From the NCBI RefSeq assembly GCF_023499255.1, contig NZ_CP092183.1:6568501-6632500 (forward strand): a stretch of DNA of 64,000 nucleotides, written 5' to 3'. This DNA comes from Couchioplanes caeruleus. Lineage in GTDB: Bacteria > Actinomycetota > Actinomycetes > Mycobacteriales > Micromonosporaceae. This document shows, piece by piece, positions 43,263 to 52,972 of this stretch. The position numbers were made by a program, and so were the translations under genes. The notes beneath the pieces were generated by a model, which had not been told where the DNA came from, searched no databases, and saw nothing but the letters and a program-made list of their open reading frames with translations. Positions within the stretch are counted from its first letter, which is position 1. The number at the start of each line of letters is the position of its first letter.

Positions 43263-44375
43263 CCCGATGGGAAGCCGCGCCGGCAACCACACCAGCAGCG
43301 CGAGGCCGAACAGCACGTACAGGTTCGCGCCGAGCACCGCGAGCGGCGGCTTGGGGCCGCGTTCGTACAGGAAGACGATGTGGGCGCTGAGCAGCGCGTA
43401 CGTGGCGATGCCGAGGTAGAGCACCCGCCGGTCGGTGCGGGCCACCTCCACGCAGCGCACCAGGGCCGGCAGCAGCCACACCCAGTGGTGCACCCAGGTG
43501 ACCGGGCTGATCAGGCAGCCGACGATGCCGGTGAGCGCGAGCCCGCCCAGCGGGTCCGTCCGGCGTACGCGCCAGGCCCAGAGCGCGAGGACGCCCAGCA
43601 CGCAGAGCACCCACAGCTTCGACTCCCACGCGTCCACCGGCAGCCGGGCGAGCAGGCCGCGCAGCGACTGGTTGGAGACGTACTCGAGGTTGCCGACCCG
43701 GTTGGTGTCCCACAGCGCGGCCGTCCAGAACTCCCGCGAGGCGTCGGGCCACAGGGCGGCGGCGCCCAGGGTGGTCGCCGCGGCGGCCGCGACCGCGGTG
43801 CCGGCGGCGCGCCAACGGCGGGTGACCAGGAGGTAGAGGATGAAGACGCCGGGCGTGAGCTTGATCGCGGTGGCGACGCCGACCCCGACACCCGCCCAGC
43901 GCCGGCCGCCGGCCACGCCGAACAGCACGTCGCCCGCGACCAGGGCGAGCAGCAGCAGGTTGACCTGGCCGAAGCCGAACGTCTCGCGGACCGGCTCGAA
44001 GATCAGCGCCAGGCAGGACGCGACGGCGAGGGCGTACCAGGGGGCCCAGCCCTCGCGGTCGATCAGCGGCGCGATCAGCCACCGGACCACGACGACCGTC
44101 ACGGTCACGGTCGCGATCGACGCCAGCGTCGCGATCGCCCAGAGCGGCAGGTACGCCATCGGCGCCATCAGCAGCGCGGCGAACGGCGGGTACGTGAAGC
44201 CGTACGGCGAGCCGGGCTTGAGGTAGTCGTACACCATGCCGCCGTCGCGGAACCAGTAGCGCACCGCCCCGGCGTAGACGGCCGAGTCGAAGTAGTAGTG
44301 CAGGATCGCGGCCCACACGAGCGCGCCGGCGGCGACGGCCCCCAGCGCGGCGACGGTCATGGTCCGGCGGTTCAC
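43161..44375 (-). CDS. GT87-like mannosyltransferase (polytopic membrane protein)
   Basis: A 404-residue GT-C glycosyltransferase with about ten membrane helices, of the GT87/DUF2029 type (PimE-like). Landmarks are the outer-loop acid in YFDSAVYAG, the PYGFTYPPFAALLMAP block and FGFGQVNLLLLALV. It probably uses polyprenyl-phosphate-mannose on the outer face of the membrane. The GTG at 44375 overlaps the stop of the previous gene by 4 bp. The last 36 residues (GQLDDDRAGGPVV...) are antisense to the RDD gene and are unlikely to be conserved. Confidence 0.82.
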   Translation of the reverse strand: MNRRTMTVAALGAVAAGALVWAAILHYYFDSAVYAGAVRYWFRDGGMVYDYLKPGSPYGFTYPPFAALLMAPMAYLPLWAIATLASIATVTVTVVVVRWLIAPLIDREGWAPWYALAVASCLALIFEPVRETFGFGQVNLLLLALVAGDVLFGVAGGRRWAGVGVGVATAIKLTPGVFILYLLVTRRWRAAGTAVAAAAATTLGAAALWPDASREFWTAALWDTNRVGNLEYVSNQSLRGLLARLPVDAWESKLWVLCVLGVLALWAWRVRRTDPLGGLALTGIVGCLISPVTWVHHWVWLLPALVRCVEVARTDRRVLYLGIATYALLSAHIVFLYERGPKPPLAVLGANLYVLFGLALLVWLPARLPIGSGGAGAGQLDDDRAGGPVVQPSAVGVHDDRGHE

Positions 44376-45751
44376 GCGACCACCCTACGGTTCCTGCGCA
44401 CGGCCAGGACCAGGAGCGTCACCAGGGTGGCCGTCACGACGAGGGCTCCCGGGATGCGCGTGTAGAGCGCCCAGTTGTACCCGGCCGGCGTGGTGAGCGT
44501 CGCGGCGAAAGCGCACAGGCCGAGCAGCCACCGGTTCTCCGAGCGGGTGGCGGCCAGCACGGCGAGCGGCCAGGTCGCGTACCAGGGATGGAAGACGGGT
44601 GCGCAGAGCACGGTGGCCGCCAGGGCGAGGCCGGCATGGCCGAGGGGGTCACTCCGGCGCGCCCGCCACCACAGCACCACGAGGAGCACGGCCAAAAGGG
44701 CCACCCCGATCAACCGCGTCACGGGTACGGCGGGCAGCCCCGTACCGAATTCGATCACGAGCCCGACGGCGGTGGACGGCGATCCCCACGTCACGCTGTC
44801 GCCGCTGCGCAGCAGCCCGGCGACCCAGCCGGCACCGCGCCCGGAGGCGATCGACAGGGCGGCCGTCAACAGCAGCAGCCCGCCACCGATCGCCGCGGCC
44901 GGCCGCCACAGGTCCCGCAACGCGCGACGGTCCGCGGGAAGAGCGGCGAGCACGGCGAAAGGGACCACGACGATCGCGGTGGCCTTCACGCCGACCGCGA
45001 GGCCCAGCACCGCGCCCGCGGCGGCCAGCCGCAGCGGGGTGGCACCGGCGGCCGCCAGCGCGAGACCGGTCACGATCAGCCCCACCATCAGGGCGTCGTT
45101 GTGCGCGCCCGACACCAGGTGCACCAGGACGATCGGGCAGGCCAGCACCATCCACGTCGCCCGGGCCGGATCGATGCCGCAGTGCCGGGCCAGCGCCGGC
45201 ACGCCGGCCGCGATCAGCGCGACCCCGGCGACGGCGACCACCCGCAGCCCCGCCACCACCGCGGCGAGCGAGTCGCCGGCGACCGCCACGACCCGGGCGG
45301 CGAGCAGCAGGAACAGCGGGCCGTACGGGGCCGGCGAGTCCACCCACGACGACGCGACCGAGCTCACCCACGGGCAGCCGAACTCGCCCACGCCCGTCGC
45401 GTACGGGTCTCCCCCGGCGTACTGGACGTAGCCCTGGCACGCGTACGAGTAGACGTCCGCGCTGCCCAGCGGCAGGAACGGCAGTACGGGCAGGAACCAC
45501 AGCCCGGCCGTGACCAGCGCCCACCGCGTCGAGGGCACCACGTGCCGGCCGTACCACCACGCCGTGATCAGCACCGCCGTGCCGAGCACCCACAGGATCG
45601 GCAGCGCGACGCCACGCTGGCCGCTGAGCAGGGTCACGGGGTTGATGCTGGGCACCCGTTCGAAGCCGGCGCCGCCGAGCCACGCCGTGCCCGCCGTGGC
45701 CGCGCTGCCCGCCAGCCCACCCCAGCGGACGAGCCGGGGGGTCAGTCGCAC
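44372..45751 (-). CDS. MptB-like alpha-1,6-mannopyranosyltransferase (paralogue 2)
   Basis: A 459-residue GT-C membrane enzyme with about twelve helices. The motifs SADVYSYACQGYVQYAGGDPY and SPAPYGPLFLLL and VHLVSGAHNDALMVGL match MptB-type polyprenol-phosphomannose-dependent mannosyltransferases that build lipomannan cores. The GTG at 45751 overlaps the upstream paralogue by 10 bp. Exact linkage and acceptor are not determinable from sequence. Confidence 0.82.
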   Translation of the reverse strand: MRLTPRLVRWGGLAGSAATAGTAWLGGAGFERVPSINPVTLLSGQRGVALPILWVLGTAVLITAWWYGRHVVPSTRWALVTAGLWFLPVLPFLPLGSADVYSYACQGYVQYAGGDPYATGVGEFGCPWVSSVASSWVDSPAPYGPLFLLLAARVVAVAGDSLAAVVAGLRVVAVAGVALIAAGVPALARHCGIDPARATWMVLACPIVLVHLVSGAHNDALMVGLIVTGLALAAAGATPLRLAAAGAVLGLAVGVKATAIVVVPFAVLAALPADRRALRDLWRPAAAIGGGLLLLTAALSIASGRGAGWVAGLLRSGDSVTWGSPSTAVGLVIEFGTGLPAVPVTRLIGVALLAVLLVVLWWRARRSDPLGHAGLALAATVLCAPVFHPWYATWPLAVLAATRSENRWLLGLCAFAATLTTPAGYNWALYTRIPGALVVTATLVTLLVLAVRRNRRVVA

Positions 45752-47232
45752 GCGGGCACCTCCGCGGCCGGCACGGGCGAGCGCAGCCAGCGCCACGAGC
45801 GCCCCGCCACCCAGATCACGCCGGCCGTCACCAGGAACGCGAACGGGACCTGCAGCGGTTTCCAGGCGCCGTCGCCGTCCGGCAGGATCAGGAACATCGA
45901 CGCCACGACGGTGATCTCGAGCCAGCGCAGGCCGACCGTGGTGACCGCGAGCAGTGTGAGCGGCCAGAACAGATACCAGGGCTGGGTGATGGGGGCGAGG
46001 AAGATGACCGCGAGGCAGGCGAGCCCGGCGCCGTGCAGCGGATCGGCGCGCCGGAACCGCCACCAGATCACCACGAGCGCCACGAGCAGCAGGACCAGCG
46101 CGGCGGTACGCAGCGCCGGCACCACGTCGTAGCCCGCCCCGAACCACTTCCCGGCCGCGTTGACGGCGATGCCGGCCGCGGTGGGCGGGGACGTCCAGCT
46201 GCGCGACTCGCCGGCGCCGGACAACGCGACCGCCCAGCCGAACCCGAGCCCCGAGACGACGGACAGGACGGCCAGCAGCGCGACCGCTCCCCCGACCACC
46301 GCGCCGCCTCGGCGCAGGAACCGCAGCAGCCCGTCGCGGGTCAGCTCGAGGCCGCCGGCGGCGAGCAGGGCGGCGAACGGCAGAACCACCCCGACCGTCG
46401 TCTTGACCGCGACGGCGGCGCCGACCAGCGCGCCCCCGGTGATCAGCGCGGGCATCGGCCGCCGGCCGGCCACGAGCGCGAGACCGGCCGCGAGCAGGGC
46501 CATCGTCAGGGTGTCGTTGTGCCCGCCGCCGACGAAGTGCACCGGTACGAGCGGGCAGCACAGCACCAGCCACAGCGCCTTCTCCGGCGCGACGCCCCGG
46601 CGGCGGGCGAGAGCCGGGACGGCTGCCGCGAGGGCGGCCACGGCGAGGACGGCGTACAACCGGAAGATGCCGAGCGCCACGGCCTGCGAGCCGAACGACG
46701 CGGCGAAGCCGGTCAGCAGGATCCACAGCGGCCCGTACGGGGTGGGCGTGTCGCGCCACACCATCGACACCGAGTCGAGCCACGGGCAGGGCTGGGCCCC
46801 GATCCCGACCTGCGACGGGTTGAAGCCGGCATCGAACAGGGCGCCCTGGCAGGCGTACGCGTACATGTCCCGGCTGGCCAGCGGCGGCACGGCGAGCAGC
46901 GGCACGATCCACAGCGCGGCGGTCACCAGGATCCAGCGGCGGGACAGCTCCAGGCGGCGGCCGTACCACCAGGCGGCGCACAGCGCGGTCAGGCCGGCGA
47001 TCCACAGCAGCATGATGAGCACGCCGTGCGGGCCGCGCAGGATGCTGACGACCGACACGCCCTGCCGGATCCACGGCGGCGCGCCGAACAGCACCGCGTC
47101 GGCCGCGCAGCACACCGCGCCGAAGAAACCCAGCCAGCGCACCCCGGCCGGACGGGCAAGCCACGAGCGGACGCCGGCCGGGCCGGCCAGCCGGGAAAGG
47201 ACGCCGGTCGGGTGCGCGGCGGGCCCGGTCAC
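45742..47232 (-). CDS. MptB-like alpha-1,6-mannopyranosyltransferase (paralogue 1)
   Basis: A 496-residue paralogue of the following gene, with the same order of motifs: SRDMYAYACQGALFDAG, TPTPYGPLWILL and VHFVGGGHNDTLTMALL. The N-terminus has about 30 extra residues with a repeated RPAGVR/GPAGVR. The GTG at 47232 overlaps the previous stop as GTGA. The tandem arrangement indicates duplication within the operon and probably sequential sugar additions. Confidence 0.82.
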   Translation of the reverse strand: MTGPAAHPTGVLSRLAGPAGVRSWLARPAGVRWLGFFGAVCCAADAVLFGAPPWIRQGVSVVSILRGPHGVLIMLLWIAGLTALCAAWWYGRRLELSRRWILVTAALWIVPLLAVPPLASRDMYAYACQGALFDAGFNPSQVGIGAQPCPWLDSVSMVWRDTPTPYGPLWILLTGFAASFGSQAVALGIFRLYAVLAVAALAAAVPALARRRGVAPEKALWLVLCCPLVPVHFVGGGHNDTLTMALLAAGLALVAGRRPMPALITGGALVGAAVAVKTTVGVVLPFAALLAAGGLELTRDGLLRFLRRGGAVVGGAVALLAVLSVVSGLGFGWAVALSGAGESRSWTSPPTAAGIAVNAAGKWFGAGYDVVPALRTAALVLLLVALVVIWWRFRRADPLHGAGLACLAVIFLAPITQPWYLFWPLTLLAVTTVGLRWLEITVVASMFLILPDGDGAWKPLQVPFAFLVTAGVIWVAGRSWRWLRSPVPAAEVPACD

Positions 47233-48650
47233 GGGTTCGCCCGCAGGATCGGCACACCCTCGACGGTCGTCTCGGGGTGGTAGTGGGCGGCCAGGTCGGC
47301 GGCGATCCCGCCGGACGGGTCGACCGCGGCCGGCGGGGTGTCGAGGATGACGAGAGCGGGCCGCTGCGGCGACGCCAGCATCGTGCGCAGCCGCGGCAGC
47401 GCGTCCGGGATCTTGTCGATCGGTTTACCCCACAGGTACGGATAGGAGGCCTCGCGGTCCGCCGCGAAGTACAGGTAGGCCTCGGACTCCAGCACGTAGA
47501 TGCGGTCGTCCGGGCCGGTCGACGCCCTGATCACGGCCGCGATCCGGTCGTCGCGGGCCGCGAGCGCATCGTACGGGATCGTGTCGGCCCGGCCGCCCGG
47601 CGACATCGGTACGAGCGCCGCCAGCCACACCAGCGTCGGCAGCGTGGCGACGGCGGCGAGCACCCAGCGCCACCGCGCCGCCCGCACGCCGGCGACCGCG
47701 ACGGCGGCGAGCACGACGAGCGCCGGCAGCGGCTGGACGAAGTAGTGCGGCCAGTACGAGCCGCCGAGGTTGATGCCCACGAACCCGGCGAACAGCCACA
47801 CGCCGAGCAGCCACCGCGCCCCGCGGTCCAGCCTTCGCCAGCCGGGCAGCGACACCAGCAGGACCGGGACGAGGCCGAGCGCGATGTCGCCCGCGTGCCG
47901 CCCGAGATCGGTCAGCCGCGTCGAGGTGTTCGAGCCCGCGCCGCCCATCGCCGACAGCTGGTAGCCGACGAGCGCCGTCCAGTACGCCGACCAGCCGACC
48001 GCCAGCCCGTGCAGCGCCGAGGCCAGCAGCGGCACCGCGACCCCGGCCAGGAACACCGGCGCCGCCCGGCCGCGGCGGGCGAGCACGAGGACCAGCACGC
48101 CGACGAGGACGCCGTCGATGCCGGACTGCTTCATGGTGAGCGCGACGCCGGCGAGCACCCCGGCGGCCGCGAGCCACCACAGCGACCTGTCCCGCCGCCA
48201 CCAGAGCACGATCAGCGCGATCGATGCGGTGGACGGGACGCTCGCGAGCAGCTCGCCGTTGAGCGTCATACCCTCCAGGTACGGCGCGACCCCGACGATC
48301 GCGTACAGCCAGGCCGCCACGGCACCGGCGGTCCGACCGGCGAGGGTCCAGCCGATGACCGCGACGGAGACGGTGATGATCGCGCCGGCCAGGACCATGC
48401 CGAGGCGGATCGCCCAGCCGGACTCGCCGATCGCCAGGAGCGCCCGGTACGTCAGCAGCAGCCCCTGCGGCCGGTCGAGCCACACGTCGGTGTAGAGGCG
48501 GTCGCCGCGCGCCCACTGCCGGGCCACGTACGCGTAGCCGCCCTCGTCCGTGGAGAGCCCGGTGAACAGGAACGGCACCCGCAGCAGCACCGCGACCAGC
48601 ACGGCGCCGCCGATCGGCGCGACGGACCGGCGCAGCAGCGCGTCAGGCAT
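47229..48650 (-). CDS. GT39/ArnT-like glycosyltransferase (polytopic membrane protein)
   Basis: A 473-residue GT-C protein. The first outer loop has TDEGGYAYVARQWARGDRLYTDVWLD (about residues 33-58; acidic DE is the usual catalytic pair), typical of PMT/ArnT-like enzymes. About eleven membrane helices precede a C-terminal soluble part with the IYVLESEAYLYFAADR region. The ATG at 48650 lies inside the end of glnE (8-bp overlap), so this gene is translated coupled to glnE. Probably mannose or another polyprenyl-linked sugar is transferred. Confidence 0.82.
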   Translation of the reverse strand: MPDALLRRSVAPIGGAVLVAVLLRVPFLFTGLSTDEGGYAYVARQWARGDRLYTDVWLDRPQGLLLTYRALLAIGESGWAIRLGMVLAGAIITVSVAVIGWTLAGRTAGAVAAWLYAIVGVAPYLEGMTLNGELLASVPSTASIALIVLWWRRDRSLWWLAAAGVLAGVALTMKQSGIDGVLVGVLVLVLARRGRAAPVFLAGVAVPLLASALHGLAVGWSAYWTALVGYQLSAMGGAGSNTSTRLTDLGRHAGDIALGLVPVLLVSLPGWRRLDRGARWLLGVWLFAGFVGINLGGSYWPHYFVQPLPALVVLAAVAVAGVRAARWRWVLAAVATLPTLVWLAALVPMSPGGRADTIPYDALAARDDRIAAVIRASTGPDDRIYVLESEAYLYFAADREASYPYLWGKPIDKIPDALPRLRTMLASPQRPALVILDTPPAAVDPSGGIAADLAAHYHPETTVEGVPILRANP

Positions 48651-51600
48651 CGAGGACGCGTTCCATCGCCGCCCGGGACCGCCGGGTGAGGCGCAGGTAC
48701 CGGTCCACGAACTCGCCCGGGTCGCCGCCGCCGAGCAGCTGCACCACGCCGGCGAGCTCGACGCCGTGCCGGGGCAGCTGGTCGGTGGGGCGGCCGCGGA
48801 CCAGGGTCAGCGCGTTGCGGACCTGCGCGGCCAGGGTCCAGCCCGCGGTCATCGCGGCGGCGTCGACGGTGTCGATCAGCTTGGCCTCCCGCTCCGCCGT
48901 CAGGGCCTCGAGGGTACGGGTGCGGCGCAGCCCCGGCAGCGCGTACGCATGCCGCAACTGCAGCAGCTGCACGGCCCATTCGACGTCGGCGAGCCCGCCC
49001 CGGCCCAGCTTCGCGTGCGTGTTCGGGTCGGCGCCGCGCGGCATCCGCTCGGTCTCCACGCGCGCCTTGATCCGCCGGATCTCGATGACCTGCTCGCGGG
49101 TCAGGCCGCCGTCCGGGTACCGCATGGTGTCGGCGAGCCGTTCGAACTCGTGGCCCAGCTCCTCGTCGCCGCACACGAAGCGCGCGCGGAGCAGCGCCTG
49201 CGACTCCCACACCTTCGACCAGCGGGCGTAGTACTGCGCGTACGCGTTCAGGCTGCGGACCAGCGGACCCTGCCGCCCCTCGGGCCGCAGGTCGGCGTCC
49301 ACGCCCAGCGGCGGGTCGGGGGCCGGCGCGCCGAGCGTGCGGCGCATCTCCTCGGCGATCGCCTGCGCGGTCGTGGCGGCCCGGCCCTCCGGGGCGCCCT
49401 CCGGCGGGTCGTAGACGAACAGCACGTCGGCGTCGGAGGGATAGCTCATCTCGTAGCCGCCGAGGCGGCCCATGCCGATCACCGCGAAGCGCAGGCCCTC
49501 CGGCCCCGGATGGACCCGCCGGGCGGTGTGCAGCGCGGCACCCAGCGTGGCGTCGGCGACGTCGGAGAGGGCGATGCCGATGGCGTGCACGTCGAGCGGG
49601 CTGGCGGGGGCCAGGTCGCCCGCCCGGCTCAGGATGTCGGCGCAGGCCAGCCGGAACAGCTCGCGGCGGCGCAACGCGCGGACCGCGGCGATGGCCGGGC
49701 CCGGGTCGGTCGCGCCGTCGCGCAGGTGGCGGTCGGCGGCCGCCACGAACCCCTCGCGCAGCACCTCGCGCGGGCGGGGCTGCAGCTCGGCGTCGTTGGC
49801 GAGCAGGCGCAGCGCCTCCGGGTCGCGGATGAGCAGGTCGGTCGCGTACCGGGAGAGGCCGATGACGCGGGCCAGCCGGCGCGCGACCGGGCCGCCGTCG
49901 CGCAGCAGCCGCAGATACCAGGGTGTGCTGCCGAGCTTGTCGGAGACCTGCCGGTAGTTGAGCAGCCCGCGGTCAGGCTCCGGCGCGTCGGCGAAGTCCT
50001 GCAGCAGCATCGGCAGCAGCGTGCGCTGGATCGCCGCCGTACGGCTGACGCCGCCGGTCAGCGCCTGCAGGTGCCGCAGCGCGCCGGCCGGGTCGGCGAA
50101 GCCGAGGATCTCCAGGCGGCGCCCGGCGGACTCGGTGGTCATCCGCAGCGCCTCGGCCGGCACCCGGGCGACGGCCTCGAGCAGCGGTTGGTACAGCAGC
50201 TTGACGTGCAGGCGGCGCACCTGCGCGGCGTGGCTGACCCAGTCGGACCGGAACGCCTCGACCGCGTCGCGCCCGCTGAGCGCCTTGTAGCCGAGGGCGG
50301 CCGCGAGCCAGCGCAGCGCCTGCGGGTCGTCGGGCACGGTGTGCGTACGCCGCAGGTTCTGCAGCTGCAGCCGGTGCTCGACCGTACGCAGGAAGCGATA
50401 GCCCCGCAGCAGCGTCTCGCCGTCCTCGCGGCCCACGTACCCGCCGGCGACCAGGGCCCGCAGCGCCGGCAGCGTGCCGGGCTCCCGCAGGCTCTCGTCG
50501 ACGCGGCCGTGCACGAGCTGGAGCAGTTGGACCGCGAACTCGATGTCGCGCAGGCCGCCGGGGCCGCGCTTGATCTCCCGGTCGACCTCCTTGGCCGGCA
50601 CGTTCTCGATGATCTTGCGGCGCATGTCGCGGACGTCGTCGACGGCCTCGGGCCGCTCGGCGGCGTGCCAGACCAGCGGCGCGAGGTCGTCGATCCACTC
50701 CTGGGCCAGCGTCAGGTCACCGGCGGCCGGCCGGGCCTTGAGCAGCGCCTGGAACTCCCACGTGCGCGCCCAGCGGCGGTAATACGCCTGGTGGCTGGCG
50801 AGCGTGCGGACCAGCGGGCCACGGTTGCCCTCGGGGCGCAGCGCGGCGTCGACCGGCCAGGCCACCTGCCCGCAGACCTCGATGAGGCGGGCGGCGACCG
50901 TGGTGCCGGCGCTCAGGTCCTCGTCGCCGGCCGCCACGAAGATGACGTCCACATCGGACACGTAGTTGAGCTCGTTGCCGCCGCACTTGCCCATGGCCAC
51001 CACGGCGAGTCGGGGCGGCGGGGTCCGTTGCGGCAGCTCCGCCACGGCGATCGCGTACGCGGCGCACAGGGTCTCGTCGGCCAGCCGGGACAGCGCCGCC
51101 ATGGTCGGCTCCAGGCCGCGGCCGCCGGTGAGGTCGGCCGCCACGATGCGCAGCAGCGCCGTGCGGTACGCCGTCCGCAGCGCCGGCACGCCCGGCGGCC
51201 CCTCCCCCGCCGGCTCGCCGAAGTCCAGGCGCCCCTCGGCGCTGGGCGGCAGCCCCGTCCGGGTGGTCGCGAGCACGCGCCACTGGTCGGGGTTGGCCAC
51301 GAGATGGTCGCCCAGCGCGCTGGAGGCGCCGAGCACGGCGATGAGCCGGCGGCGCAACCCGCCGTCCTCGGCGAGGGCCGCCACGATCGCGTCGGCGGCC
51401 GGGCTCGCCACGATCTCCCCGCCCGGCCCGGTCACCGGACCGCCGTTGCCGCGCAGCGCCGCGCGCGCCGCCGCGTCGACCATCCGGTGCAGCTGGCGCA
51501 GCGCCAGGTTGGGGTCGGCGGCCCGGGACAGCGCCTGGATCAGCTCGGACGAGGGCGCGTCGACGGGCTCCTGGGCCTCGGTGTCCCACAGCCGCAGGCC

Positions 51601-51678
51601 GGCCGGCCCGAGCAGGTCGGCCACCCGGGCGCCGTCGTCGGCGAAGCCGTACCGGGCGAGCCGGCTGGGCCTGGTCAT
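48643..51678 (-). CDS. glnE: Bifunctional glutamine synthetase adenylyltransferase/deadenylyltransferase
   Basis: A 1011-residue enzyme that adenylylates (inactivates) and deadenylylates GlnA. Two nucleotidyltransferase domains are present: the N-terminal one with NELNYVSDVDVIFV and RPEGNRGPLVRTL, and the C-terminal one with SYPSDADVLFVYD and RPEGRQGPLVRSL, joined by long helical regions. Length is normal. It starts one base after the GATase stop and overlaps the next glycosyltransferase, so it belongs to a long minus-strand operon. Its substrate GlnA lies 6 kb downstream in the window; the second homologue GlnA2 lacks the target tyrosine. Confidence 0.96.
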   Translation of the reverse strand: MTRPSRLARYGFADDGARVADLLGPAGLRLWDTEAQEPVDAPSSELIQALSRAADPNLALRQLHRMVDAAARAALRGNGGPVTGPGGEIVASPAADAIVAALAEDGGLRRRLIAVLGASSALGDHLVANPDQWRVLATTRTGLPPSAEGRLDFGEPAGEGPPGVPALRTAYRTALLRIVAADLTGGRGLEPTMAALSRLADETLCAAYAIAVAELPQRTPPPRLAVVAMGKCGGNELNYVSDVDVIFVAAGDEDLSAGTTVAARLIEVCGQVAWPVDAALRPEGNRGPLVRTLASHQAYYRRWARTWEFQALLKARPAAGDLTLAQEWIDDLAPLVWHAAERPEAVDDVRDMRRKIIENVPAKEVDREIKRGPGGLRDIEFAVQLLQLVHGRVDESLREPGTLPALRALVAGGYVGREDGETLLRGYRFLRTVEHRLQLQNLRRTHTVPDDPQALRWLAAALGYKALSGRDAVEAFRSDWVSHAAQVRRLHVKLLYQPLLEAVARVPAEALRMTTESAGRRLEILGFADPAGALRHLQALTGGVSRTAAIQRTLLPMLLQDFADAPEPDRGLLNYRQVSDKLGSTPWYLRLLRDGGPVARRLARVIGLSRYATDLLIRDPEALRLLANDAELQPRPREVLREGFVAAADRHLRDGATDPGPAIAAVRALRRRELFRLACADILSRAGDLAPASPLDVHAIGIALSDVADATLGAALHTARRVHPGPEGLRFAVIGMGRLGGYEMSYPSDADVLFVYDPPEGAPEGRAATTAQAIAEEMRRTLGAPAPDPPLGVDADLRPEGRQGPLVRSLNAYAQYYARWSKVWESQALLRARFVCGDEELGHEFERLADTMRYPDGGLTREQVIEIRRIKARVETERMPRGADPNTHAKLGRGGLADVEWAVQLLQLRHAYALPGLRRTRTLEALTAEREAKLIDTVDAAAMTAGWTLAAQVRNALTLVRGRPTDQLPRHGVELAGVVQLLGGGDPGEFVDRYLRLTRRSRAAMERVLDA

Positions 51679-51679
51679 C

Positions 51680-52465
51680 TCACTGTCCCAGCAGCGGCAG
51701 CGTGCGCGGGGTGCCGGGGGCGGGGATGTCGGCGCCGGGCAGCTCGCCGCGGGCCAGCGCGGCGAACCGGGCGGTGAACGGCTGCCAGACCTCCTCGACG
51801 TCGGCGAGCACCTCGGCGGTGGCGGCGATGACGACCTCGGGGTCGTAGCCCAGCTCCTCGAGGACGGCCGCGTCCGACCGGGCCCAGGCCGCGATCATGT
51901 CGACGTCGCACTCGATGTGGAACTGCAGGCCCCAGGCCCGGTCACCGAGGCGGAACGCCTGGTGCGGGTAGCGGCTCGAGGCGGCCAGCAGCACCGCCCC
52001 GATCGGCAGCTCGGTGATCTCGTCGGCGTGCCACTGCACCACGTCCGGCAGCAGCGGCACGTACTTGAACAGCGGGTCGCCGTCCGCGGCGTCGCGGCGC
52101 CCCACCAGGCCCGGGCCGATCTCCGGACCGGACGTGCTGCGCTCGACCAGCCCGCCGTGCGCCTGCGCGAGCAGCTGCGCGCCGAGGCAGACGCCGAGTG
52201 TCGGCACGTGGTGCCGGACCGCCTTGCGCAGCAGCCCCTCGAGCTCGGGGAACCAGGGAGCCCCGGGCCGGCCGTCGGCGTCGGCGAAGGCGCTCTGGTC
52301 GCCGCCGAGCACGACCAGGCCCAGGAAACCGTCCAGCGTCTCCGGGAGCGGCTCGCCCGCGTGCGGCCGCACGACGGTCAGCTCGAGCCCCGCCTCGGCG
52401 AACCAGTCGCCGAGCCGCCGCAGATCGTCGGACGGGTCGTTCTCGATCACCAGTGCTGTACCCAC
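51680..52465 (-). CDS. Class I glutamine amidotransferase (GATase1-like)
   Basis: A 261-residue single-domain glutamine amidotransferase-like protein. The nucleophile elbow is LGVCLGAQLLAQ and the histidine-glutamate pair is in LQFHIE, so the triad is intact. It is of the GMP-synthase-like, free-standing type often involved in gamma-glutamyl hydrolysis. GTG start at 52465 follows TAGCCT by 6 nt, again a leaderless pattern, and it is the first gene of the glnE operon. A role in nitrogen or polyamine metabolism is inferred from context only. Confidence 0.88.
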   Translation of the reverse strand: MGTALVIENDPSDDLRRLGDWFAEAGLELTVVRPHAGEPLPETLDGFLGLVVLGGDQSAFADADGRPGAPWFPELEGLLRKAVRHHVPTLGVCLGAQLLAQAHGGLVERSTSGPEIGPGLVGRRDAADGDPLFKYVPLLPDVVQWHADEITELPIGAVLLAASSRYPHQAFRLGDRAWGLQFHIECDVDMIAAWARSDAAVLEELGYDPEVVIAATAEVLADVEEVWQPFTARFAALARGELPGADIPAPGTPRTLPLLGQ

Positions 52466-52514
52466 CCGTCGAGGCTATCGGGTGGGACCGACGCAAACCC
52501 CGCCCGCACCCGGT

Positions 52515-52961
52515 TCACGCGGCGCGGGACACGCTCCACCGGGCCACGACCTCATCGCCCTCCGTCTCGCCGGTCTCGGCGAACCCGAGCGAGAGGTACA
52601 GCGCCCGCGCGGCCGTGTTGCGCGGCGAGTAACTGAGGGCGACATCCGGAGTGCCCGGTTCGGCGGCGAGGCGGTCGCGCAGCGCGAGCACCAGCGCCCG
52701 GCCGATGCCCTGCCGCTGCCGTGACCGGTCCACGACGATCCCGCCGATCCACCGGCTCCGGTCGTCGTCCACGGCCCACATGCAGAACCCGGCGACCTGT
52801 CCGCCGACGGTGACGGCCAGCGGGTGCCACAGGCCCCCGTAGTGGCACAGGCAGAGGGAGTACGCGACGTCGCTGACGAACTCACGCTGCTCCGGCCGTA
52901 CGGTCAGCGCGGCGCACGCACGCCAGTTGCCGGCGCCGACCGGTTCCAGGTCGATCTGCAC
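52515..52961 (-). CDS. GNAT family N-acetyltransferase
   Basis: A 148-residue acetyl-CoA-dependent acetyltransferase. Motif A is visible as IVVDRSRQRQGIGRALV, and the RNTAARALYLSLGF region forms motif B. The N-terminus (RPEQREFVSDVAYSL) resembles the SpeG/BltD-like group that acetylates polyamines, and the neighbouring GlnA2-type enzyme could also act on polyamines. That link is speculative. GTG start at 52961. Confidence 0.85.
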   Translation of the reverse strand: MQIDLEPVGAGNWRACAALTVRPEQREFVSDVAYSLCLCHYGGLWHPLAVTVGGQVAGFCMWAVDDDRSRWIGGIVVDRSRQRQGIGRALVLALRDRLAAEPGTPDVALSYSPRNTAARALYLSLGFAETGETEGDEVVARWSVSRAA

Positions 52962-52972
52962 GGCGGGCGGCG

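Noticed and set aside
44458..47283. Long plus-strand frames antisense to the MptB-like genes
   Set aside because: They are His/Gln/Arg-rich shadows without motifs. The minus-strand genes have clear membrane topology and coupled starts.
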